DNA from: a virus
Reading direction: 5' to 3' (one strand)
IMG/VR virus record: IMGVR_UViG_3300018080_000002
Span: 62,001-126,000 of that record
Length of the DNA stretch: 64,000 nt
A program made the position numbers and the translations under genes. The notes under the pieces were generated by a model that saw only the letters and a program-made list of their open reading frames with translations, was not told the origin of the DNA and did no database searches. Positions 21,990-31,538 of this stretch are shown here, one piece after another. The first letter of the stretch is position 1; every line of letters starts with the position of its first letter.

Positions 21990-24932
21990 ATGGCTAAAGA
22001 TAATGGTTTGCTAAACTTTTTACGGCATGTATTTGTCGATGAGTATAATATTCCTTCCGAATTGTCTCCTAACACCAGACAGGTGATGATGCCTGGGACT
22101 GGTCATAGCAGTTATTTTCAGAATATCGATACAAATTTTGGGTTAACAAGTTCTTGGCTGAAGGATTATCTCACCATAGAAAACGATCTGATTTCCAGAT
22201 ACGTTGACTATGAGGATATGGATGACTTGCCAGAGCTTTCTGCATCTTTAGATATATATTCGGACGATGCAACACAGCCAGACGGTATTACGGGAAAGAC
22301 TGTTAGGGTTGATTGCCAGGACCAAACCATATGTCAGATTCTTGAAGATCTTTACGAAAAGAATTTAAGGATTGACGAAGAGGTTTGGGAAATGGCTCGA
22401 ACCTTATGTAAGTACGGCAATGACTTTGAGGAAATTGTTATCAAGGATGGTGAGGGTGTTATAGACCTCAACTTTTTACCTCCACCGACAGTGAGGCGCA
22501 TAGAGGATACTGAAGGATCTTTGCTAGGATTTGTTCAGGATTACACGGCGAATTTTAAGATCACGACAGAGGAATTTCTGGAGCGTATTAAGAATCGGGA
22601 AGAGGAAGAGAAATATGTAGAGGAGCAGATGGAAAGAGGCTCTTTACCAGTCAAGAGTTTCGAGAACTGGGAAGTGGTACACATGCGTCTACGATCCAAG
22701 CAAAGACGATCTATGTATGGCTATGGGGTGTTGGATTCTGTTAGATGGATCGTAAAACGGTTGATGCTGATCGAAGACAGTATGCTCGTATATCGTCTAT
22801 GTTTACATGGTGATAGTAACGTTTGGACGGATAATGGGTATAAAAAAATTAAGGATATTGTAAAAGATGATGTTGTTTATTGTTATAACAATAAGGGTAT
22901 TTTAAACAAAACTAAGGTTGTTTATAAAAAACATAATGGTAAGGATACTATCTATAAAGTATCAAGTAGGCGAAGGCAGATTTTTGCCAATAAAACGCAT
23001 CCTATTTTAGTGGAGTCGGTTGAGCATAATGGCAGTGGGAATAGGAATACAATTAAACTTGAGTATGTAGAGGTTCAGAATATTGAGCCTAATATGTATA
23101 AGTTTATCATGCCGAAAGTAGAGTCAGGTGAAGATATAATATTGAATTTTCCTGATGTTTCTAAGAGAGCTTTTATCAAGTCTGATTTCTTAGGGAAAAT
23201 AGAATTAAAAAAAGGTCCACGTTTTTTAATGGAAAAATGCGGAGTTAATAGTCAGAAAATCAAACCATTCCTTAATGGTGATATTTCTCTTACAGAACGA
23301 GCAGCACTCTCATTAATGTCAGAAAATGGCTATGATGAGAGTGTTTTGGATATATACGATGATTGGGGAAGTATTGATGTTTCTGGTTTACCGAAAACTG
23401 TGGATGAAGATTTTTCCAGATGGTTTGGATTTATGATAGGTGATGGGTTTTTATCCGATCATACTCATAAAAGTGGATATATTGCTAGAAATACTGTCGG
23501 TTTTGCCTGTGGGAATAAGTTTGAAGTGAATAATAAGTATAAGGACTTATTTAAAAAGTATGTAGGCAATGTAAAAGAAAATTTTAAAGGTGATAGGCTG
23601 AATAGTTATTGTATTTGTTCGAGACAATTTTATGAGTTTATGATTTTGAATGGGTATATAAAGGGTGCTCATAATAAAAGAATACCTGAGTGGGTTTTTA
23701 GGAGTGAACTAAAAATTAGAAAGGCTTTTATTTTTGGTCTTATTGATGCTGATGGGATGGTTAGAGATAATGGAAAAGATGTTTCTATTGAGATGTGTAA
23801 TAAAGATCTAGTAAATGATCTTAGAATTTTGTGCATGCAATCTGGTTACAGTGTAGGAAAAGAGATCAAGAGACGAGAAAGGTCTGGTGGTCATATAATA
23901 GAAGGCGATCATCGTGCTCCTGAGACTGTATCATATTGTTTGAATTTTAGTTTCAATGAATCTGAGGATAGAGAAAACATTTTAAATGTAGAGATTGTGG
24001 GCATAGACGATATTTATGATATTGGAGTGGAGGCTGAAGAACATAATTTTGTTTCCGATGGTGTTGTCGTACATAATACTAGAGCACCAGAGCGTTTGGC
24101 TTTTTACGTAGATGTTGGTGACATTCCTCCAAACGAAGCTTTAGGGTACGTCAAAAAGGTCAAGAACGAGTATAAAAAGAAAAAGTGGGTTGATCCTAAT
24201 ACGGGAAAACTCGATATGTCTTACAATCCTTTGAGCGCGGATGAAGATTTTTTTGTCCCAGTAAGAGGGGATAAGAGGTCGGCCAGCATTGAGAGTATAG
24301 GTGGAGCGAACTACCAGCCGACAGACGATGTTAATTACTTCAAAGATAAGTTATATTCAGGACTTAAGATTCCAAGAGACTTTTTAAACTATACTGAGGG
24401 TGGAGCTTCCAAGGCAAACTTATCCACAGAGGATATGCGGTTTGCCCGATCTATTCTTCGCATCCAGCGAGAGATCAGAAACGGTTTGAAAAAGGTTGGC
24501 AGGGTGCATTTGGCATCATTCGGCATACAGCCAGATATTGTCGAGTGGGAAGTTATGCTCAATCCTCCATCGAGTATATTTGAGTTAGCTCAGATGGAGG
24601 TAAGGAATGCTCAGTTGGACCTAGCAGATAGATATAGGGCTTTTGCCAGCCAGTATTGGATTATGCGCGAAATACTGCATATGACGGATGAGGAGATTGA
24701 ATCTATCAATACTGAGCGTAAAAAGGAAACCTTGGATAAAACCAGTTATCCTGAGTTTGAGGCTAGGGATTATCCCAGAAATTTCTTCAATGGAAATCGA
24801 GAGGCTGAAAAAATTCTTTCTGAGAATTGGGAAAAAATGATGACGCAGAGTCCATATCTCAAAAAGAGATTTGATGAATTACGAGGATTGATTTCTGATA
24901 TGAGAATCCATTTACAGAAACGGAGAAAATAA
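21990..24932 (+). CDS. Portal protein (T4 gp20-like) interrupted by an intein
   Basis: The 980-residue precursor contains a 426-residue intein (residues 271-696); the mature portal would be 554 residues. After the intein comes TRAPERLAFYVDVGDIPP, a hallmark of gp20-type portals, with DFLNYTEGG and ANLSTEDMRFARSILRIQ downstream. The portal dodecamer sits at the special vertex and nucleates head assembly. ATG at 21990 follows AGGA at seven bases; ATG at 21984 is possible. Splicing is required because the insertion lies in the most conserved stretch. Confidence 0.9.
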   Translation: MAKDNGLLNFLRHVFVDEYNIPSELSPNTRQVMMPGTGHSSYFQNIDTNFGLTSSWLKDYLTIENDLISRYVDYEDMDDLPELSASLDIYSDDATQPDGITGKTVRVDCQDQTICQILEDLYEKNLRIDEEVWEMARTLCKYGNDFEEIVIKDGEGVIDLNFLPPPTVRRIEDTEGSLLGFVQDYTANFKITTEEFLERIKNREEEEKYVEEQMERGSLPVKSFENWEVVHMRLRSKQRRSMYGYGVLDSVRWIVKRLMLIEDSMLVYRLCLHGDSNVWTDNGYKKIKDIVKDDVVYCYNNKGILNKTKVVYKKHNGKDTIYKVSSRRRQIFANKTHPILVESVEHNGSGNRNTIKLEYVEVQNIEPNMYKFIMPKVESGEDIILNFPDVSKRAFIKSDFLGKIELKKGPRFLMEKCGVNSQKIKPFLNGDISLTERAALSLMSENGYDESVLDIYDDWGSIDVSGLPKTVDEDFSRWFGFMIGDGFLSDHTHKSGYIARNTVGFACGNKFEVNNKYKDLFKKYVGNVKENFKGDRLNSYCICSRQFYEFMILNGYIKGAHNKRIPEWVFRSELKIRKAFIFGLIDADGMVRDNGKDVSIEMCNKDLVNDLRILCMQSGYSVGKEIKRRERSGGHIIEGDHRAPETVSYCLNFSFNESEDRENILNVEIVGIDDIYDIGVEAEEHNFVSDGVVVHNTRAPERLAFYVDVGDIPPNEALGYVKKVKNEYKKKKWVDPNTGKLDMSYNPLSADEDFFVPVRGDKRSASIESIGGANYQPTDDVNYFKDKLYSGLKIPRDFLNYTEGGASKANLSTEDMRFARSILRIQREIRNGLKKVGRVHLASFGIQPDIVEWEVMLNPPSSIFELAQMEVRNAQLDLADRYRAFASQYWIMREILHMTDEEIESINTERKKETLDKTSYPEFEARDYPRNFFNGNREAEKILSENWEKMMTQSPYLKKRFDELRGLISDMRIHLQKRRK
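22800..24077 (+). mobile_element. Intein with LAGLIDADG homing endonuclease
   Basis: The element starts with Cys (CLHGDSNVWTDNGYKKI, block A) and ends DGVVVHN followed by Thr, so Cys1, the penultimate His-Asn and the +1 Thr are all in place. ANKTHPIL is block B. Two LAGLIDADG helices, WFGFMIGDGFLSD and FIFGLIDADGMV, indicate a homing endonuclease. The element is more AT-rich than the flanking portal sequence. It is inserted at YRL/TRAPER. Confidence 0.92.
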
Positions 24933-25430
24933 ATGGGAAAGAAAAAAGCAGGCGTTAAGATTGAGTCAGATATGAGTAACGAAAACGAAAAGTCATTTAT
25001 TAAATCGTATGAGGTTGTAGGCGCAGAGAGACCTTTCATTCAAACCGATGTGGTTGAGGCTTTGATGAAAGGCTCTTACGAGGATAAGGTTCGTAAGGTG
25101 TCTAGTCTTGTCGGAGAGAATAGGAAATTGTTTCTTAGTCATGATGTAGATGATATCAGTGTAAGTCCGGTCGCTACTTTCGATAGTCATGTGATTGTGG
25201 CAACGGATGAGGGCAAGCTGTTTAAATCAGAGATTGCAATGAATGAGGATGATGGTTCATACTCATTAGGTAATGTCGAAGAAATGGAGATTCCTTCAGT
25301 AGATGCTCAACATCTTAAAGACTTTAGAGAAAGCAAGTTATCTGAAATGATAGATGATTTTTGCCGAAACAAAGTTTTTGATCGTAGCAGAATGAAGGAC
25401 TTAGTTTCTTTGAATAGCTTGATCGGGTAA
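24933..25430 (+). CDS. Hypothetical head-region protein
   Basis: The 165-residue protein starts directly after the portal stop. The N-terminus is basic (MGKKKAGVK) and the remainder is mixed with a helical C-terminus. In T4 the corresponding place holds prohead core proteins. No family is recognised; a core or portal-associated role is inferred from position. Confidence 0.6.
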   Translation: MGKKKAGVKIESDMSNENEKSFIKSYEVVGAERPFIQTDVVEALMKGSYEDKVRKVSSLVGENRKLFLSHDVDDISVSPVATFDSHVIVATDEGKLFKSEIAMNEDDGSYSLGNVEEMEIPSVDAQHLKDFRESKLSEMIDDFCRNKVFDRSRMKDLVSLNSLIG

Positions 25431-25459
25431 GGCTGAACGTTCCAATGTACTCGTAAGGA

Positions 25460-25487
25460 TTGATGTTGACAAGCAAAATGATATAAT
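25460..25487 (+). promoter_or_regulatory. Promoter before the acidic core protein
   Basis: TTGATG (25460-25465), a 16-base spacer and an extended -10 TGATATAAT (TATAAT 25482-25487) form a good promoter. The rest of the 233-base gap (25431-25663) is AT-rich and holds no gene. Confidence 0.55.
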
Positions 25488-25663
25488 GGACTATATCGAA
25501 CTATATTCATTGATTTTTGCTAGTTAGGTAGATTTGAAAAAAGATACCATATTGATCTTGTAAAGTCCGGTTAACACAGAATTAAGAATAATTTTTTTTC
25601 TGTTAAACGATTTAGGGGTTTTATTGCATACCAATCAGCTCATCGAACAGAGGGGGCTTATAA

Positions 25664-27046
25664 ATGTTCAAAAAGAAAATTAATTCATTGAAGGAAGATT
25701 TTCAGACGTTAGGACTTATTAGAGAGGAGACCAGAACGTCTGATGGTCAGGAGGATCTCACCGAAGCGAAGGTGGTGAAGAAAAAAACGGGTGCGAAAGC
25801 CAAGCAGGCTGCACGTAAAAGAAAGATCGAGTATCGTAAGAAAAAGTCAGAGATCAAGAGGAAAGCCAAAAAGTATCGCCAGAGTGCGAAGGGCAAAAAG
25901 ACTATCGCAAAGCATGAAAAGGTAGTCAAACGAATGGGTGGAACGAAAAAAGGAAAATACATTCGTACATCCAGCATTGAGAGAAATGCGAATATTATCG
26001 AAGAAATTTCAAGATTGAATAAAGCTCTGTTAGGGGAATCTAGGCCAGAGCTTTTTTCTGAGCAGGAGTTAAAAGAACTGCGTAAGTCTATTAAGAATAC
26101 TCATCATCTAGCGGCTGTCTTAGCTAAGAGATTGGCTGAGTACATTGAGCAATGCGGTGAAGATATCCCTCATGATATTCTTACAAAGCATTTCAAAGAG
26201 GCTGCTCCATCGATCAATCCGAAAGCACCAAGCCGAAAAAATCCAGGCATTAACCCTGACAAAGATTTAAGTAAAAATCGTGTAGGGGAAGATCAGCCAA
26301 CAGACATGGAAGATGAGCATGGCATCAGTGATCCTAAGTCTGAAGCGGAGAAAAATGTTCAGAAAGAAAACATGGATGGCGAAACTCCAGATGATTTAGA
26401 CGATGATGAAATGGATTACATCGGTGATGAGGATGCCGATGGTGACGTTGATGATCTCGATGATGTCGACAATGAGTATGATGAAGAAAACGATCAGGGT
26501 GAAGATGGAACAGATGGTCCTGATAATGATAGCGGTGATCCTGAGCATGATTACATCGGCGATGACGACAAAGACGGTTATCAGGATGATGTCGATGAGC
26601 CTAGTCATGTAGGCGAAGATGATGATGAGGATGATTTATCTCTTGATATTGATGGAGATGGAGATGCCGATTTAGACATAGACATCGATGATGACGACGA
26701 TGACCTGGGTGCTGTGGATGACGATGACGACGACGATTTTGACGATGATGATGTTTCTGATGATTTTGACGATGATGATGATGATGATGATGAGTATGAC
26801 GAGGATGTCATGCCTACAGTGAAGGATTTCTTGGAAGAGGTTCAGGATATCAGTGGGAAGTCAAGTAAGCTGCTTAGTAAGCTTGATGATAAGACGATTA
26901 GCCCAGGATTAGCCAAAGATGTTTTAACTTCATTGGTCAATTATCTTGGTGGTGCGATGGAGCTATATACAGATTTGAATAAGTATGCAGCCAAGCCAGA
27001 TTATGAAAACAAAAATCTGACTGGTATGCCATCCAAGGTAAAATAA
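25664..27046 (+). CDS. Prohead core/scaffold-like protein with basic N-terminus and Asp-rich domain
   Basis: The 460-residue protein has a leader (INSLKEDFQTLGLIREE) ending at LTE-A (residues 32-35), a Lys-rich segment (35-105), and a long Asp/Glu-rich stretch (about 225-385) with runs of up to eight Asp. A helical C-terminal domain follows. T4 places small acidic core proteins (gp67, gp68) at this position, which gp21 degrades. The mixture of basic and acidic blocks and the [LI]-x-E sites suggest an assembly core or internal protein. AGAGGGGGC precedes ATG. Confidence 0.6.
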   Translation: MFKKKINSLKEDFQTLGLIREETRTSDGQEDLTEAKVVKKKTGAKAKQAARKRKIEYRKKKSEIKRKAKKYRQSAKGKKTIAKHEKVVKRMGGTKKGKYIRTSSIERNANIIEEISRLNKALLGESRPELFSEQELKELRKSIKNTHHLAAVLAKRLAEYIEQCGEDIPHDILTKHFKEAAPSINPKAPSRKNPGINPDKDLSKNRVGEDQPTDMEDEHGISDPKSEAEKNVQKENMDGETPDDLDDDEMDYIGDEDADGDVDDLDDVDNEYDEENDQGEDGTDGPDNDSGDPEHDYIGDDDKDGYQDDVDEPSHVGEDDDEDDLSLDIDGDGDADLDIDIDDDDDDLGAVDDDDDDDFDDDDVSDDFDDDDDDDDEYDEDVMPTVKDFLEEVQDISGKSSKLLSKLDDKTISPGLAKDVLTSLVNYLGGAMELYTDLNKYAAKPDYENKNLTGMPSKVK

Positions 27047-27070
27047 TAGATTTTGTGTAGAGGTATTGAT

Positions 27071-28651
27071 ATGGCGAAAGAACTACTTCAGGATTCAGTG
27101 CCGTTTAAGCTCGTTTTGGAAGAGAGTGAGAATGGCAGATTGGTAGCTAAAGGTCAGTTTGGTGCCGTTGATATCCCTACTGCTAATAAAAGAATGTATC
27201 CCCGCAGAATCATAGAGCGTGAATTATCCCGTCTAATGAAGGATGCAAAGGAACGCCGATTATATGGCGAGCTAGACCATCCTGGAGACGGGAAAACCAA
27301 ATTATCTCGCTCCAGTCATTTGATTACCAATCTTTCTTTGCAGGAGGATGGATCAGTTGTCGGTATGGCTGAAATCCTTAGTACCAGGAATGGGAAGGAG
27401 CTACAGGCTATTAGAAATGATGGCGGTCAAGTGGGGATTAGTAGTAGAGGATTTGGTTCGGTTAAAACCAACAATGAAGGTATCGATGTTGTTCAGGATG
27501 ACTTTACTCTCATGACATATGATTTCGTTGCAGATCCCGCTGCTGGCGGTAGCTACCCTGAATTTTCAAATGCTAATAGTGAGGATAGCGAAATGGCGAA
27601 AAAGAAATCTGATGAGAATAAAGATGCGAAGGAAAAAGAGATCCTGACATCTGAGAAAAAACCTGACGAAACTAAGCCAAAGGTTGATGAGGCTGTAATA
27701 TCCAAAGAGCCGGAAGAGAAAGTTGAGCATGAAAAAGAGATTGCTACGCTAAAGGCTAGTTTCAAAAAACAATTGAGTGAAGCTATAAAAGACGTGACTG
27801 AGAAAGTCAGATCCGAGGTTCGTAGTGAACTCCTTTCTGATCCAAAGGTTGCAGGAGCGATGACAGCGATTGAGTCTGTTAAATCGACCTTAAGACCTTA
27901 TATATTAGAGGCGGATGTTAACAAAGAGCTGGAGGTTCGTGAGAGCCGCATTAATGATCTTACATCTCAGGTGGATTCAATTCTCGAAGAGAAAAAATCT
28001 CTTGAATCTAAAATCGAAGAGTTTACTTCAGCGACTAAGGAGCTTGGTTTTAAGTTATTCTTAGAACGAGCGGTTAAGGGTCATCAAGAGTATGACTCTA
28101 TTATTGAAAAAGTTGGTGATGTAAATAGCTTCGCATCCCTTGAGGCTCTAGGTCATAGGGTTAATTTGATTATCTCTGAATACGATGACGTTAAAGAGGT
28201 TGTCAAAGATATCAAGACTGAGAGTGATGGTAGGGTGAAAGCTCTTGAGGGCAAGGTGAAAACCCTTGAGGAACAATTAAGCAAATCTCTTGAGGTTAGC
28301 AGAAACTTTGGTGTTCAGGCTTATCTTAGAGAGCGAGTTGTCAATCATCCAAGAGCTAAAGAAATTCTTTCGGAAGCTAAATTTCAAAAGCTTGAATCGA
28401 AAGAAAATGTTGACGAGTTTATTGCGTCCTATCGAGTGGTCAAGCGTAATGTAAACGAAGATTACCGTTCACGCATTAGGCGGTTTGTCAACAAAGACTC
28501 CTTAGTGGAAGATAGCATTAAGGGGACAAGGGTAGTTGATAGGAAGCAAAAGATAGAGGAGACCTCAGTAAATGAGGCTACTAATCCGCTATCAGGCGTT
28601 CCTGGCGTGACATTGGAAGATGTCGAGAGACTATCTGGAGTACGTAAATAG
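27071..28651 (+). CDS. Prohead protease (T4 gp21-like) fused to a coiled-coil scaffold
   Basis: Residues 1-175 form the protease domain: GELDH70P and GISS125RG are the His and Ser motifs of the T4-type prohead protease family, with VDIPTANKRMYPR before them. Residues about 180-527 are charged coiled coil (ESRINDLTSQVDSILEEKK), like a T4 gp22 scaffold. A single protease-scaffold polypeptide would be incorporated in the core and destroyed on maturation. ATG at 27071 follows AGAGG. The C-terminus ends with an NEAT[N] site compatible with self-cleavage. Confidence 0.85.
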   Translation: MAKELLQDSVPFKLVLEESENGRLVAKGQFGAVDIPTANKRMYPRRIIERELSRLMKDAKERRLYGELDHPGDGKTKLSRSSHLITNLSLQEDGSVVGMAEILSTRNGKELQAIRNDGGQVGISSRGFGSVKTNNEGIDVVQDDFTLMTYDFVADPAAGGSYPEFSNANSEDSEMAKKKSDENKDAKEKEILTSEKKPDETKPKVDEAVISKEPEEKVEHEKEIATLKASFKKQLSEAIKDVTEKVRSEVRSELLSDPKVAGAMTAIESVKSTLRPYILEADVNKELEVRESRINDLTSQVDSILEEKKSLESKIEEFTSATKELGFKLFLERAVKGHQEYDSIIEKVGDVNSFASLEALGHRVNLIISEYDDVKEVVKDIKTESDGRVKALEGKVKTLEEQLSKSLEVSRNFGVQAYLRERVVNHPRAKEILSEAKFQKLESKENVDEFIASYRVVKRNVNEDYRSRIRRFVNKDSLVEDSIKGTRVVDRKQKIEETSVNEATNPLSGVPGVTLEDVERLSGVRK

Positions 28652-28720
28652 TATTGTCGTTTTGTCGTTGTTCGTAAGCAAGTAGGATTTTTTTTAGATT
28701 TTTTTTCTTGGAGATAAGAA

Positions 28721-30178
28721 ATGGACGAAATGAGAAAAATGCTTACCGAGCAGCAGAATAAAGCTTCGGAAAGTTATGTTGGTCAGTTACTCGAAAAGTG
28801 GAACCCGCTCCTAAAAGGTGTCAGGTCTGATTACACCAGGGGAACGATGGCTGTTCTTTTTGAGAACCAAGCAAACTATTTAAAAGATTTAACCGAAGAA
28901 ACTCGTACAACCAATGTTGGTGAGTATCTTAAGTATGTATTTCCGATTCTTCGTCGCGTATGGCCGAACCTTATTGCAAACGAAATCGTTTCAGTTCAGC
29001 CCATGACAGCTCCTATTGGCGGTATCTTTTACTTTGAAGTAAAGTATGCCAATACCAAAGGGACCGTGACTGCTGGTGATAATTTCATCCAGAATTTCAA
29101 CCGATATTACAGTTCCGAAACTATCGATAAGGAAGTTATCGGTACGGCTACGGGATCTGGTGCCAGTTTTACCTCCACTCTGGACTATACGCCAATCAGA
29201 AATGGCTCAGTCCACAGTGATGCCTTGTTAACCGTTTGGACAACCGCATCTGGTGTTGATACCCAAGTTGGTGTCGATGACGGATCTGCTGGTGGTCTTA
29301 TCACTGAGTATGCAAGCTCTGGTGTTAGCGGTACGGTCAATTACACGACTGGCGTTATCGAAGTTACTTTCCCAAGTAATCCCGACGCGGATACATCGAT
29401 TTGGGTTAAGTATGACTATGATATGGAATGCAATGAGACTATTCCTCAAGCCAATCTCGATATCGAATTGGTCGAAATTCGAGCCAGAACTCGTAAGATG
29501 AAGGCTCTTTGGTGCTCCGAAGCTGCCGACGATCTTAAAGCGTTTCATGGAATCGATGCTGAAGCGGAATTGGTTGCTGCTCTTGCAGCCGAGATTTCTC
29601 TTGAAATTGACCGTGAGATGATCATGGATCTCTACAATGGCGCGACTGGTGGAACCGAAACTTGGGATTATGCTGGTGCCGCTGCTGGTGTTAGTGAGAT
29701 TGATTGGATCAGAACAATCGTTACGGTCTTAAGCCGACTATCCAACAAAATCTACAAGCAATCGTTACGTGGAGCTGCTAACTTCATCGTTACATCTCCT
29801 GACGTTGCTTCGGTTTTTGAGCAATTGGGTACTCATGGTGATTTCCGATCTATTTTTGCTCCTGCCAATGCAGAGACATTTGTAGCTCCTGAGTCGCCAC
29901 AGACCTTCGGTGTTCAGAAAATTGGTACGCTCCATCAGAAATGGATCGTTTACAAAGATCCATATTTCCCAAGCAACAAAATCCTCCTTGGATACAAAGG
30001 CTCTAGTTTCTTAGATGCTGGCTTTGTTTGGGCACCGTATGTACCGCTACAAATGACTGCTACTTTCTTAGATCCGCAAGATTTCTCATTCAGAAAAGGG
30101 ATGAGAACACGCTATGCTAAGAAAATGGTCCGTAGCGAATTTTACGGAGTTGTTACCGTAAATAATCTGCCTGCTTAA
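28721..30178 (+). CDS. Major capsid protein (T4 gp23-like, HK97 fold)
   Basis: The 485-residue protein follows the protease-scaffold gene. Supporting features are TTNVGEYLKYVFPILRRVWP and the C-terminal YVPLQMTATFLDPQDF with FRKGMRTRYAKK, both typical of gp23-like capsid proteins. An N-terminal propeptide is likely, ending near DLTEE (about 53-58). Residues about 130-220 are an inserted beta domain (GVSGTVNYTTGVIEVTF), matched in the tail sheath protein. Codon use is highly optimised and a strong terminator follows. Confidence 0.88.
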   Translation: MDEMRKMLTEQQNKASESYVGQLLEKWNPLLKGVRSDYTRGTMAVLFENQANYLKDLTEETRTTNVGEYLKYVFPILRRVWPNLIANEIVSVQPMTAPIGGIFYFEVKYANTKGTVTAGDNFIQNFNRYYSSETIDKEVIGTATGSGASFTSTLDYTPIRNGSVHSDALLTVWTTASGVDTQVGVDDGSAGGLITEYASSGVSGTVNYTTGVIEVTFPSNPDADTSIWVKYDYDMECNETIPQANLDIELVEIRARTRKMKALWCSEAADDLKAFHGIDAEAELVAALAAEISLEIDREMIMDLYNGATGGTETWDYAGAAAGVSEIDWIRTIVTVLSRLSNKIYKQSLRGAANFIVTSPDVASVFEQLGTHGDFRSIFAPANAETFVAPESPQTFGVQKIGTLHQKWIVYKDPYFPSNKILLGYKGSSFLDAGFVWAPYVPLQMTATFLDPQDFSFRKGMRTRYAKKMVRSEFYGVVTVNNLPA

Positions 30179-30219
30179 TATCAGGTAGATCGACTAATTC
30201 AGCGATAAAAGTTCTACGA

Positions 30220-30256
30220 GGCTAGGTTAGGGTTTCCTTAGCCTAGCCGTTTTTTT
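30220..30256 (+). terminator. Strong intrinsic terminator after the capsid gene
   Basis: GGCTAGG (30220-30226) pairs with CCTAGCC (30242-30248) and the stem extends inward with wobble pairs. Seven T residues follow. It isolates the highly expressed capsid gene from downstream genes. Confidence 0.85.
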
Positions 30257-30266
30257 GGAGTCGTTT

Positions 30267-31025
30267 ATGAGAGAACGTAAAGATATAGAACTGCTGCTCA
30301 AAAAATTTCTGAAAAAATCCCCTAGAAAAGATGATGAAGTACATGCCTTTGCAGAAAAAGCAGGGATAGATCCACACGATTTAGAGGGTATGATATACTC
30401 GATAGCGTTTAAAGCATTGAATGGTAGGTATCTGAAACACTGGGATGTTCCAGATGATAAGTTTGATCCTGATGAGTTGGCTATGGGTGTTGAGATTGAA
30501 TTAGAGCATACAGGAGATAGGAAAATAGCAGAGGTGATAGCAAAGGCTCATTTGTTGGAGTTGCCTGACTATTACACTCGGCTTAAGAAAATGGAAAACG
30601 AAAGCGATTTCGCAGAGTGGTGCGAACAGGCATATGCAAATGCTAAAAGTCTAAAGATGATGTGCGAGTCCTCGTCAAAGCAGGGTTTTTTTGAAAAGAA
30701 AGGCGGAAAACTGAGCGGAGTCTATTTTGGAAATGACTTTGATCATAAGATTAGTTTTGATTATGTTTCGGACAAGACTGCGGAAATGCTTAAGGGGTTG
30801 GATGATGGTGTGTACTCAGTCAATTACAACCCGTCAAACAGCAGCATTGAAAATGTTGCAAAGATAGATGTGAGAAAAGAGCTGAGTAAGCTGAAAAAGA
30901 CTAAGAGTAAGATTGTCAAGTTTAGAACCACACAGAAGCAGAGGTTTACCAAGTCTGCTAGAACAAGAATCCACCAAGCTGATGATATCAGGAGAAGAAA
31001 GATAGATTGGCTTGAAAGGGTGTAG
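30267..31025 (+). CDS. DUF5661-like protein with leader-type N-terminus
   Basis: ATG at 30267 follows GGAG and gives 252 residues. The segment ELAMGVEIELEHTGDRK with DYYTRLKKME (about residues 70-111) matches the DUF5661 pattern known from many phage virion gene clusters, of unknown function. The N-terminus (RERKDIELLLKKFLKKS) resembles other leaders in this region. The C-terminus is basic. The stop is TAG and the same frame remains open downstream into the next gene. Confidence 0.7.
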   Translation: MRERKDIELLLKKFLKKSPRKDDEVHAFAEKAGIDPHDLEGMIYSIAFKALNGRYLKHWDVPDDKFDPDELAMGVEIELEHTGDRKIAEVIAKAHLLELPDYYTRLKKMENESDFAEWCEQAYANAKSLKMMCESSSKQGFFEKKGGKLSGVYFGNDFDHKISFDYVSDKTAEMLKGLDDGVYSVNYNPSNSSIENVAKIDVRKELSKLKKTKSKIVKFRTTQKQRFTKSARTRIHQADDIRRRKIDWLERV

Positions 31026-31034
31026 GAGTTTGAA

Positions 31035-31538
31035 ATTTATAAAAATAGAGAGCTGATCAATAAGACAAATGAACAATTATTAGATATTATATTTGAATCT
31101 ATTGTTCCCAAACATAGATATGCTTTTAATGCTGTTAAGTCTTTGCATAAAAAACAGTGGTTCCAAGGAAAACATAAGGATTGGGGTTCAGATGAATCCG
31201 ATTATTTTTTTCCTTTTGATAAATATAAAAATATGGCAGAGGAGTTTTTTTTAGTTTCGATTCCTGTGAAAGATCTGGATATTGTGGATGTTGGTGATAA
31301 AGATAGACTAAATAGATATGTGGAATTGATAAAATCAGGTGTGGATATGGGTCCATCATGGGGTGTCTACGGTAGATTTAGACGGAGCGGAGAGTTTGTG
31401 GAGCCTCATACTAAAGGTAAGATTAGCGTATTAGATGGAAACCATAGGGCTTTAGCATCTAAAAAGGCGGGTAAATCTCATATTATGGTTATAATTCCAG
31501 ATATTTCTTTTAATAAATATGTTGAGGACACACCATGA
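31035..31538 (+). CDS. ParB-like domain protein with putative ATT start and leader
   Basis: No ATG, GTG or TTG exists at the proper start. ATT at 31035 follows AGGAG at six bases and gives MYKNRELINKTNEQLLDIIF, which aligns with the start of the gene at 32618 (MYKARDLIDETNNVVSSVL). This homology fixes the start. The leader ends I-F-E-S, a prohead-protease-type site. The C-terminal half contains ISVLDGNHRALASKKAG, a ParB/sulfiredoxin-like DGNHR motif. It would be 167 residues, and it overlaps the next gene by four bases. Confidence 0.65.
   Translation: MYKNRELINKTNEQLLDIIFESIVPKHRYAFNAVKSLHKKQWFQGKHKDWGSDESDYFFPFDKYKNMAEEFFLVSIPVKDLDIVDVGDKDRLNRYVELIKSGVDMGPSWGVYGRFRRSGEFVEPHTKGKISVLDGNHRALASKKAGKSHIMVIIPDISFNKYVEDTP

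Noticed and set aside
25464-25487. TTGACA immediately upstream of TATAAT at 25465-25487 as a -35 box
   Set aside because: The spacer would be only about 11 bases; the overlapping TTGATG with 16 bases is the better match.
26396-26811. Ile-rich and Ser-rich antisense and shifted frames over the Asp-rich core gene
   Set aside because: GAT/GAC repeats keep all frames open; no ribosome sites are present.
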